Assembly (NCBI RefSeq): GCF_009915765.1
Contig: NZ_JAABLQ010000001.1
Coordinates: 1,426,001 to 1,490,000 of the forward strand
Direction: 5' to 3'
Source: Pannonibacter sp. XCT-53
GTDB taxonomy: Bacteria; Pseudomonadota; Alphaproteobacteria; Rhizobiales; Stappiaceae
Length of the DNA stretch: 64,000 nt
Part shown: positions 57,230-64,000 of the stretch, piece by piece
Position numbering within the stretch: position 1 is the stretch's first letter
Layout of the letters: each line of letters begins with the position of its first letter
The notes under the pieces: model-generated
Seen by the model: only the letters and a program-made list of their open reading frames with translations
Database searches by the model: none
Told to the model about the DNA's origin: nothing
Program-made: the position numbers and the translations under genes

Positions 57230-57347
57230 CTGGCGGCGTCCCGTCGGGACGCCCGGGCGACAACTGCCCCTTCCTACCGGGCCGGAGGCCGTGCGTCCAT
57301 GACCTCGCCCGCCGGAACATCCCGCTAACCTCACCTTAAGACTTGTG

Positions 57348-57362
57348 GAACACAGTGTGAAC
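57348..57362. promoter_or_regulatory. LexA-binding SOS box
   Basis: GAAC-N7-GAAC (spacer ACAGTGT), the reverse complement of the alphaproteobacterial LexA site GTTC-N7-GTTC. It is 51 bases before the lexA start, consistent with autoregulation. It also lies in the shared region with paaX, 119 bases upstream of that start. Confidence 0.88.
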
Positions 57363-57412
57363 AGGTAACCTGCGTTCATGATTTGTACCGACGCGACCCG
57401 AGAGGATTCGCC

Positions 57413-58132
57413 ATGCTGACCCGCAAGCAACATGAACTGCTCATGTTCATCCACGAGAGGCTGAAAGAGACCGGCGTGCCGCCCTCCTTCGACGAGATGA
57501 AGGACGCGCTCGACCTCCGGTCGAAGTCGGGCATCCATCGCCTCATCACCGCCCTCGAGGAGCGCGGCTTCATCCGGCGCCTGCCCAACCGGGCGCGGGC
57601 CATGGAGGTGGTGCGCCTGCCGGACTCCATGACGCCCGGCCTTGCCGCGCCGCGCGGCAAGGGCTTCGCGCCCTCCGTGATCGAGGGCTCGCTCGGCAAG
57701 GCGCAGACGCCGCCACCGCCGCGCGCGGCCGAGCCCGAGATGCCGGCCGGTATCAGCACCATCCCGGTGATGGGCCGGATTGCCGCGGGCGTGCCGATCG
57801 AGGCGATCCAGACCCACAGCCACACCATTTCCGTGCCGCAGGACCTGATCGGACGCGGCGAGCACTTCGCACTCGAGGTGCGCGGCGATTCCATGATCGA
57901 GGCCGGCATCCTCGATGGCGACACGGTGCTGATCCGGCGCACGGATTCGGCCGAGAGCGGCGACATCGTCGTGGCCCTGGTCGATGACGAGGAAGCGACC
58001 CTGAAGCGCCTGCGCAAGAAGGGAGCCTCCATCGCGCTGGAGGCGGCCAATCCGGCCTACGAGACCCGGATCTTCGGTCCCGGCCGCGTGCGCGTGCAGG
58101 GCAAGCTGGTCGCGCTGTTCCGGCAGTACTGA
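57413..58132 (+). CDS. lexA: SOS repressor LexA
   Basis: 239 residues from ATG 57413 ([17 protein letters not shown]) with AGAGGA upstream. The winged helix DNA-binding domain covers 1-70. A Pro/Ala-rich hinge leads to the self-cleavage site Ala125-Gly126 in [10 protein letters not shown], and the serine-lysine pair is Ser160 (RGDSMIEAG) and Lys198 (ATLKRL). RecA-stimulated cleavage relieves repression of DNA-repair genes. The alphaproteobacterial SOS box lies just upstream. Confidence 0.97.
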   Translation: MLTRKQHELLMFIHERLKETGVPPSFDEMKDALDLRSKSGIHRLITALEERGFIRRLPNRARAMEVVRLPDSMTPGLAAPRGKGFAPSVIEGSLGKAQTPPPPRAAEPEMPAGISTIPVMGRIAAGVPIEAIQTHSHTISVPQDLIGRGEHFALEVRGDSMIEAGILDGDTVLIRRTDSAESGDIVVALVDDEEATLKRLRKKGASIALEAANPAYETRIFGPGRVRVQGKLVALFRQY

Positions 58133-58256
58133 CGCGCCGCACATACCCCGTTTGCCGACTGGCCTTTGCCATCTGGCGCAGGGCGCGCATGCCTTTACGG
58201 TCCGGGATCGGGCCTGTTGCAGTCGGGACCAGATGACGGCCCCGGCGGCCGCTGGT

Positions 58257-58316
58257 CTGGCCGTGGCAGGTTTGGCGGCAACAGGTGTGGCAGCGGCAGG
58301 TGTGCCGGCGACAGGT
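58257..58316. repeat. four 15-base tandem units between lexA and comEC
   Basis: Four units ending CAGGT: CTGGCCGTGGCAGGT, TTGGCGGCAACAGGT, GTGGCAGCGGCAGGT, GTGCCGGCGACAGGT. They are intergenic, 39 bases past the comEC stop and 125 past the lexA stop. Confidence 0.85.
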
Positions 58317-58354
58317 GTGACTGCGGCGGAGGCTGCCGGTGCCTGCCGGTTGTC

Positions 58355-61300
58355 TCAGGGGGCCGGGGCGGCGCCGGGATCGCCGTCTGGGTCCGGCGGA
58401 GCGGGATCAGGTGGACTGGTATCAGGTGGACTGGTATCAGGCAGAGCGGGATCAGGCAAAGTGGGAGCCGACGGGAGCGGGCCTCCCCGTCCCACGGGCA
58501 ACTGCCAGGGGCGGTGTCCCGGCGGGCGGCTGTAGGCGATGCGTTCGATCCTGAGTGTCGCCAACCTGGTGACGTCAGGTCTCGAAGGGTCAGGTCTCAC
58601 AAGTTCAGGTCTCATAAGTTGAGGTCTGGCAAGTTCAGGTCTGGCAGGGTCATGGCCGAGAGGCTGGCTGCGGCCCGGATCGGTCCGGCCGGGGCCAGGC
58701 TGGGCCGGATCCGTCTGTCGCGGGTCCGTTTGCATTGGCGCAGTTTGGGCCGGGTGCGTTTGCGCCGGGTCGGTTTGAGCCGGGTCGGTTTGGGCCAGGG
58801 CAGTTTGGGTAAGGTCTGTTTGGGCCGGGGCACTGCTGGCCTGCTCCCCTCCCGTCTGATTGGCGTCGGGCAGAGCCGCGTCGTCCGCGAGCCAGATCGC
58901 CACGACACCGAGGTCGCGGCGCGACGCATCGAAGATCAGCGGCGCAGCGCATCCGGGCGGTGCGGTCAGTGCCGTGACGAGAATGTCGGCGCGGGCACAG
59001 TCGCTTTCCAGCGCCTCAAGCTTGCGGCTCAGCGCAATGCGAAGCGGCGGGGCGTCGGGCTGATCGCTGTCCGGGCCCCGGCCTGCTCCTTCATCCTGGC
59101 CTGCTCTTTCATCCTGACCTGCTCCTTGATCCTGGCCTGCCTCTTGGTCCGGGCCAGCACCGGAAGGGCCAGCACCGGCGGGGCCAGAGCGAAGGCCCGG
59201 ATGGTTTCCAGAACGGGGGCCAGCCACGAGGTCAGCCTGGAGGGCCGTCTGGCGGTCAGCCAGCAGGCCAGCCAGGAGGTCAGTCTGGAGGTCAGTGGGG
59301 TGGGCAGCGTGGCTGCCAGTCTGGACGCCCGGAGAGGGACGAGGTCCGGAGCCTCGGTCAGCGCCCGGGCCGAGGGGATTCATAGGGTCCGCGTCCAGCC
59401 TTGAGCCAGCCTCCGGGTCAGCCGCGCTGACCGGTGCGGCTCGGGTGGCCGGCGCGCGGGCCGGCGCGCCGACGGGGAGTTCGGCTTTTGCGCTGACTGG
59501 GACGCTGATTGGGGCGCCGATTGGGGCCTTGACCGAAAGCCGGGCCGGTTCGCCGAGGGGGGCGCTGGCCGCAGCGATGACGGGGGCGCTCGCCGGGATA
59601 CTGGTCGAGATGCTGGCCGGGGCGCGTGTCGGGGCGTCGGGGCGCGCACTGCCGGTCGGAGCGGGTCGGCTCTGCCCGGGTGAGTGGGCGTCGATGACGC
59701 AGCCGAGCGGGTCGCAGCGCGTTTGCGCCGGGACAGGCCTGTGGGCTGAGAAATGCCGGTCCGCAATGCCCTCTCCGGTCAGCCAGACTTCGGCGGCAAA
59801 CCCGATGCGGCCGCCATTGACCCGCAACACCCCGTCGGCATCGCGCGCCGCCACCTGGGTGCCCCGTTCGCCGATGTAGAGATCGGGCGGGCGATGCGCG
59901 GCCCACAGCACCAGTCCGGCCACGGTCGGCACTGCGGCGAGGAGCCGCCAGCGGCCCTCGGCCAGGAAGCCCCAGAACACGGCCCCCGTGAGCGCCAGCG
60001 CCGCTCCGGCGGGAAGCGCTCCGATGACGCCGTCCGTGTCGCTCAGACCTGCGGTGAAGCGGGCGGCCGAGAGCATGATCCCGATGCCCTCGCCCATGAC
60101 ATGCAGCGCCGGTGCGGCAAGGCCGAGAGGCTGCAGCAGGAAGGCCGCGACCCCGGCCGGCATCACCAGAAGCGACACGGCCGGCATGGCGAGCAGGTTG
60201 CCGACAAGGCCATAGGGCGACAACCGGTCGAAATGATAGGCCCCGATGACCCCGGTCGCGAGGCCGGCAATGAGCGAGGTGGCCGTAAGGCCGGCAAGCC
60301 ACAGCCAGAGCCCGCCGAGCACTGCGGCAAGAGGACCGGCCGGCCGGCGTGCCTTGCGCCGGTCCCGGCTCGCCCGGCGATGCCGGCCGTGGTCGTCATA
60401 GGCGGCGATCAGGCAGATGACGGCAGCAAAGGACATCTGGAAGCCGGGCGAGAACAGATCCTCCGGCCGCCAGGCCAGCAGAACAAGGGCCGCCAGGGCG
60501 ACACTGCGCAGGCTGAGCCCCCGCCGGCCGGTCATCAGGCCGATGAAGACAAGCGCGATCATCAGGTAGGACCGCTGGGTCGGAACGCTCGCCCCGGAGA
60601 GGAACAGGTAGCAGGTCGCCGCCAGGAGGGCTGCGCCAGCCGCGATCCGGTGCAGCGGCAGGCGCAGCGCGAAGCCCGGGACCAGCGCCAGTCCGGCCAG
60701 CACCACCCAGTACATGCCGCCGGCAAACAGCACCATGTGCAGGCCGGAGATCGAGAGCACATGCGACAGGCCGGCCTCCCGCAGGTCGGCATCGGCGGCC
60801 TCCGAGATGTGTCCGCGCAGCCCGACGAGGAGGGCGGCGACGATGGCGCTGGCGTCGCCCGGTCCCAGCACGGCCTCCGCCTCGCGGGCAACGGCGTGGC
60901 GCAGGCGGTCGACCGCGGCAAGCGCGTCGAGCACCCGGCTGTCGGCGCGCGGCTGCAGCCGTTCGGGCGTGCCGAAGGCAAAGCCGGTCGCCCCGATGCC
61001 CTGGTAGAAGGCCGCAAAGGCAAAGTCGTAGCTGCCGGGACGGACCGGACCGGAGGGCGGCAGCAGGCGGGCCGAGAGCCGCAGCCGGTCGCCCGGCAGG
61101 AGCCCCTCGCCCTGGCTGCCGCGCTGGCTCAGACGGACCCGGGCGGGCGGCGTCTGCCGGCCGAGCCCGTCCGCCGTCTCCACCGCGAGAACGAGCTGGC
61201 TGCCGCTCGCGGTGGGCGTAAGCGAGAGCACCGTCCCGGTCAGGGTCGTGCTGCGGGCCGTCTGCAGGACCGGTGCGGCCACCGTTGCCGTGCGCAGTGC

Positions 61301-61711
61301 CCCGGCCGCAAGGCCGCAGGCCAGCGCGGCAAGCAGCAGCAGCGGCACACTCGTCCGGCCGCCGAGATGCCGATGGGCGATCCAGGCCGCGAGCGCTCCG
61401 GCGAGCCCGAGAAGGACGCCAGGCGCCGGTTCCTGCGGCAGGCTGAAATAGAGGCCGACGCCGGCGGCAAAGGCAAAGGCAACGTGCAGCAGCCGATGGT
61501 CTTCCGCCGAGCGTCGCGCGGCCGGCGGAGCGGCGCGGGCATCCGGCGACGGGCGGCGCGGGTTCCACCAGATGCGCAGCGCCCGTGCCGGCGGCCAGGC
61601 CCCGGCGGCGGCGCGGGCCCGTGACCGCAATGACCCGGCGGGGGCGTGCGAGGGCTGCGGGGCGTCATCCGCGCGACCGTCTTCCGGGGCTGTCTCCTCG
61701 CCCTGACGCAT
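58355..61711 (-). CDS. comEC: ComEC/Rec2-family DNA uptake channel with repeat-expanded C-terminus
   Basis: About 1118 residues from ATG 61711; an ATG at 61816 is possible. The first ~640 residues are standard: basic N terminus, membrane helices, the OB-like DUF4131 domain, then the competence domain with SISGLHMVLFAGG, a multi-helix core, and a late membrane block. ComEC carries single-stranded DNA across the inner membrane. Homologues as I recall them are about 700-800 residues. Here the C-terminal soluble part (CDPLGCVIDA, then SDCARADILVTALTAPPGCAAPLIFD, then RIERIAYSRPPGHRPW) is split and followed by roughly 350 residues of 4-, 5- and 6-residue repeats. The reading frame is intact throughout. 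Confidence 0.88.
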   Translation of the reverse strand: MRQGEETAPEDGRADDAPQPSHAPAGSLRSRARAAAGAWPPARALRIWWNPRRPSPDARAAPPAARRSAEDHRLLHVAFAFAAGVGLYFSLPQEPAPGVLLGLAGALAAWIAHRHLGGRTSVPLLLLAALACGLAAGALRTATVAAPVLQTARSTTLTGTVLSLTPTASGSQLVLAVETADGLGRQTPPARVRLSQRGSQGEGLLPGDRLRLSARLLPPSGPVRPGSYDFAFAAFYQGIGATGFAFGTPERLQPRADSRVLDALAAVDRLRHAVAREAEAVLGPGDASAIVAALLVGLRGHISEAADADLREAGLSHVLSISGLHMVLFAGGMYWVVLAGLALVPGFALRLPLHRIAAGAALLAATCYLFLSGASVPTQRSYLMIALVFIGLMTGRRGLSLRSVALAALVLLAWRPEDLFSPGFQMSFAAVICLIAAYDDHGRHRRASRDRRKARRPAGPLAAVLGGLWLWLAGLTATSLIAGLATGVIGAYHFDRLSPYGLVGNLLAMPAVSLLVMPAGVAAFLLQPLGLAAPALHVMGEGIGIMLSAARFTAGLSDTDGVIGALPAGAALALTGAVFWGFLAEGRWRLLAAVPTVAGLVLWAAHRPPDLYIGERGTQVAARDADGVLRVNGGRIGFAAEVWLTGEGIADRHFSAHRPVPAQTRCDPLGCVIDAHSPGQSRPAPTGSARPDAPTRAPASISTSIPASAPVIAAASAPLGEPARLSVKAPIGAPISVPVSAKAELPVGAPARAPATRAAPVSAADPEAGSRLDADPMNPLGPGADRGSGPRPSPGVQTGSHAAHPTDLQTDLLAGLLADRQTALQADLVAGPRSGNHPGLRSGPAGAGPSGAGPDQEAGQDQGAGQDERAGQDEGAGRGPDSDQPDAPPLRIALSRKLEALESDCARADILVTALTAPPGCAAPLIFDASRRDLGVVAIWLADDAALPDANQTGGEQASSAPAQTDLTQTALAQTDPAQTDPAQTHPAQTAPMQTDPRQTDPAQPGPGRTDPGRSQPLGHDPARPELARPQLMRPELVRPDPSRPDVTRLATLRIERIAYSRPPGHRPWQLPVGRGGPLPSAPTLPDPALPDTSPPDTSPPDPAPPDPDGDPGAAPAP
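58382..58456 (-). repeat. 15-base array at the comEC 3' end
   Basis: Five 15-base units, with TGGACTGGTATCAGG twice in a row, encode the LPDTS-PPDTS-PPDPA type repeats that end the protein. Confidence 0.85.
58568..58822 (-). repeat. seventeen 15-base units in comEC (QTDPA / RPELx pentapeptides)
   Basis: Seventeen consecutive 15-base units encode QTDLT, QTALA, QTDPA twice, and on through RTDPG to RPELA, RPDPS and RPDVT. The array separates two blocks of conserved ComEC C-terminal sequence. Confidence 0.88.
59077..59148 (-). repeat. 18-base array in comEC
   Basis: Four 18-base units (CCTGGCCTGCTCTTTCAT type) encode six-residue repeats of the AGQDEG / AGQDQG kind. Confidence 0.8.
59228..59299 (-). 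repeat. 12-base array in comEC
   Basis: Six 12-base units (GAGGTCAGTCTG type) encode four-residue repeats such as TDLQ, TDLL, AGLL, TALQ. Confidence 0.8.
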
Positions 61712-61918
61712 GGATGCCCGCGGACCGGGCTCCCTTTCCGCTGGTGCCGTTGCGGGCGGGACCCGGGTGCAGGTCCGCGTCGGGCCCTGTCCCCTGCCCC
61801 GGTCCGGCCGGCGCATGCGGCCGTTTGCCCGTCCGCGCGCCTGTGCTAAACACCGCGACAGTTGCGCGACGGGCCAGCGGCCCTTGCCCCACCTTGACAG
61901 AGAACGACTCCCAAGACC

Positions 61919-63343
61919 ATGGCCGACCAGATCGTCACCCGCTTTGCCCCCTCGCCCACCGGCTACCTCCACATCGGCGGCGCCCGCACCGCGCTGTTCA
62001 ACTGGCTCTATGCCAAGCACACGGGCGGCAAGATGCTGCTGCGCATCGAGGACACGGACCGGGCGCGCTCGACCGAGGCGGCCGTGGCCGCACTGATCGA
62101 CGGCCTCAACTGGCTCGGCCTTGCCTGGGATGGCGAGCCGGTGTCGCAGTTCGGCCGGGTCAAGCGGCATCAGGAGGTGGTGGCCGAGATGCTGGCCCGC
62201 GGCACGGCCTACAAGTGCTACTGCACGCCGCAGGAACTGGACGAGATGCGCGAGAAGGCCCGCGCCGAGGGTCGTCCGCCGCGCTATGACGGGCGCTGGC
62301 GGGACCGGGACGCCTCCGAGGCGCCGGCCGGCGTTGCCCCGGCCATCCGCCTGCGCGCGCCGCTCGACGGCGAGACCGTGATCGAGGACCAGGTGCAGGG
62401 CCGGGTCGTGTTCCCGAACAAGGACCTGGATGACCTCGTCCTGCTGCGCTCCGACGGCGTGCCGACCTACATGCTGGCGGTGGTGGTCGACGACCATGAC
62501 ATGGGCGTCACCCACATCATCCGCGGCGACGATCACCTGACCAACGCGGCGCGCCAGAAGCTGATCTATCAGGCGATGGACTGGGACGTGCCGGTGATGG
62601 CGCATATCCCGCTGATCCATGGTCCGGACGGGGCCAAGCTGTCGAAGCGCCACGGCGCGCTCGGGGCCGAGGCCTACCGCGCCATGGGCTATCTGCCGGC
62701 GGCGATGCGCAACTATCTCGCCCGCCTCGGCTGGAGCCATGGCGATGACGAGATCATGTCGACCGAGCAGATGATCGAGTGGTTCGGCCTCGAGGCGATC
62801 GGCAAGTCGCCGTCGCGTTTCGACTTCAAGAAGCTCGAGAACCTGAACGGGCATTACATGCGCGCGACGCCCGACGCGGAGCTGCTGGCGCACTGGAAGG
62901 CGTGCCTCGCCCATGTCGAGGGCGGGGCGAGCGTGCTGGACTGGATGGCCGGGCCCGGCAACGCCGACAAGGTGCTTGCCGCCCTGCCGGGGCTGAAGGA
63001 ACGGGCAAAGACGCTGGTCGAGCTGACCGACAGCGCCTCCTACCTGTGGCGCCAGCGCCCGCTCGATGTGGAGGAAAAGGCCGCCGCCCTTCTCGACGCC
63101 GATGGCAAGGCGATTCTCGCCGGTCTGCTGCCGCTGCTGTCGGCCGATGCGGAGTGGTCGCTGACCAGCACGGAGACCATCGTCAAGGCCTATGCGGAGG
63201 CCCAGGGCCTGAAGCTCGGCAAGGTCGCCCAGCCGCTGCGCGCCGCCCTCACCGGGCGCAGCACCTCGCCTGGAATCTATGACGTGCTGGTGGTCCTGGG
63301 CAAGGATGAGGCATTGGGCCGCATCGCGGATCAGGCCGCCTGA
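61919..63343 (+). CDS. gltX: glutamate--tRNA ligase
   Basis: 474 residues. The class I HIGH-type motif is [22 protein letters not shown] at residue about 8, and the KMSKS-type motif is AKLSKRHGA near 240. The C-terminal helical anticodon domain follows. Length is normal. It charges tRNA-Glu and, where no GlnRS is present, tRNA-Gln too. It is divergent from comEC across about 210 bases. Confidence 0.97.
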   Translation: MADQIVTRFAPSPTGYLHIGGARTALFNWLYAKHTGGKMLLRIEDTDRARSTEAAVAALIDGLNWLGLAWDGEPVSQFGRVKRHQEVVAEMLARGTAYKCYCTPQELDEMREKARAEGRPPRYDGRWRDRDASEAPAGVAPAIRLRAPLDGETVIEDQVQGRVVFPNKDLDDLVLLRSDGVPTYMLAVVVDDHDMGVTHIIRGDDHLTNAARQKLIYQAMDWDVPVMAHIPLIHGPDGAKLSKRHGALGAEAYRAMGYLPAAMRNYLARLGWSHGDDEIMSTEQMIEWFGLEAIGKSPSRFDFKKLENLNGHYMRATPDAELLAHWKACLAHVEGGASVLDWMAGPGNADKVLAALPGLKERAKTLVELTDSASYLWRQRPLDVEEKAAALLDADGKAILAGLLPLLSADAEWSLTSTETIVKAYAEAQGLKLGKVAQPLRAALTGRSTSPGIYDVLVVLGKDEALGRIADQAA

Positions 63344-63566
63344 CGCGCTGCATACTTTCGTATACATTGGCTTCAGGCTGTGGTGTTTTTGCGCTGCAGC
63401 CTGTCTAAAAGCGGTGCAGCATGCGCTTGCGGGGCACCCCCAAATGGGATACGCAATCCGAGGCTAATTTCCTGGCCGCACAAGCATGGGTGCAGTTCAA
63501 TCGTCACTGCCCGGGCGTTCCCGACGCCCAGATGCGGCGGCAGTTCCAGACAAGGGGGTTTCCTGA

Positions 63567-64000
63567 ATGGGCGACACGAAAGCCAATCTGACCATCGGTG
63601 GCAACACCCGCGACTACAAGATCATGGACGGCAGCATCGGTCCGTCGGTCGTCGACATCTCGTCCCTGTACAAGGACACGGGCATGTTCACCTACGACCC
63701 GGGCTTCACCTCCACGGCGTCGTGCGAATCGAAGATCACCTACATCGATGGCGATGAAGGCACCCTGCTCTACCGCGGTTACCCGATCGAGCAGCTGGCC
63801 GACCATGGCGACTTCCTGGAGTCCTGCTACCTGCTGCTGTACGGCGAGCTGCCGACCCGCGCGCAGAAGGATGACTTCGTGAACCGTGTGACCCGTCACA
63901 CGATGATCCACGAGCAGATGAGCCGCTTCTTCTCCGGCTTCCGCCGTGACGCGCATCCGATGGCCGTCATGGTCGGCGTCGTCGGCGCCCTGTCGGCCTT
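63567..64000 (+). CDS. gltA: citrate synthase, N-terminal part (runs off the window)
   Basis: The first 144 residues are visible from ATG 63567, with AAGGGGG upstream. [12 protein letters not shown], then [35 protein letters not shown] and [21 protein letters not shown], match the type II (GltA) citrate synthase N-terminal region. It condenses oxaloacetate and acetyl-CoA. The catalytic His and Asp lie beyond the window. The 223-base gap after gltX is AT-richer and probably carries its own promoter. Confidence 0.97.
   Translation, partial: MGDTKANLTIGGNTRDYKIMDGSIGPSVVDISSLYKDTGMFTYDPGFTSTASCESKITYIDGDEGTLLYRGYPIEQLADHGDFLESCYLLLYGELPTRAQKDDFVNRVTRHTMIHEQMSRFFSGFRRDAHPMAVMVGVVGALSA

Noticed and set aside
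58257..58822. CRISPR array
   Set aside because: Units are 12-18 bases, directly abutting, without unique spacers. They are tandem repeats, partly coding.
58166..59404. Plus-strand open frame of about 410 codons opposite the comEC 3' part
   Set aside because: Its Arg/Ser/Gly repeats come from reading the comEC tandem arrays on the other strand. No start signal.
61712..63367. Upstream half of the long minus-strand frame that contains comEC
   Set aside because: It runs antisense through gltX and has no resemblance to ComEC; the comEC start is placed at 61711, just inside the divergent gap.

Overview
The window looks like chromosome of a GC-rich alphaproteobacterium. The block perM-hdaA-ppk-ppx / rnd / aspS beside purMN, the lexA-comEC-gltX-gltA order, a LexA site of the GAAC-N7-GAAC form and a class II ribonucleotide reductase relative all fit Hyphomicrobiales; a Stappiaceae-like genus (Stappia, Labrenzia, Pannonibacter) is my guess from gene content, not a demonstrated placement. 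No rRNA, tRNA, transposase, integrase or CRISPR array was recognised.

Layout. 1-3250: an AT-richer edge holding the possible tail of an off-window gene, a non-coding stretch with two dispersed palindromes, two tandem precursor-like proteins with nitrile-hydratase-type leaders ending in Gly-Gly (candidate RiPP precursors), and a coiled-coil, low-complexity protein of unknown function. 3.4-6.4 kb: a divergent adenosylcobalamin-type ribonucleotide reductase paralogue lacking one redox cysteine and the usual C-terminal domain. 6.9-13.3 kb: a c-di-GMP phosphodiesterase, a PfkB sugar kinase, and two related secreted proteins of unknown function. 13.4-26.4 kb: housekeeping genes (ABC exporter, aspS, rnd, ppx, ppk, hdaA, an AI-2E/PerM-type permease, purM, purN).

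26.4-34.6 kb is a LysR-controlled peptide-type ABC importer packaged with a HAD phosphatase and a metallophosphoesterase, suggesting a phosphorylated substrate. At 34.66-34.83 kb lies a clear cobalamin riboswitch in front of a glycine-betaine-monooxygenase-like Rieske oxygenase and its reductase. A chromate transporter homologue follows.

39-57.2 kb is a phenylacetate catabolic region: a branched-chain-amino-acid-type ABC transporter (liv), paaG-paaI-paaK-paaR on the plus strand, and paaJ-A-B-C-D-E-(extra diiron paralogue)-Z on the minus strand, then paaX. A TetR-type palindrome between the liv cluster and paaG could let PaaR control uptake and catabolism together. 57.3-64 kb: lexA with an SOS box, comEC with a greatly expanded repeat-rich C-terminal region, gltX, and the start of gltA.

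The strongest signals outside standard annotation are (i) the tandem NHLP-leader precursors, (ii) the ribonucleotide reductase paralogue that has lost linked parts of its disulfide chemistry, (iii) short tandem arrays, mostly with 15-bp units, in and just beyond the 3' ends of several unrelated genes, and (iv) riboswitch control of a betaine oxygenase.
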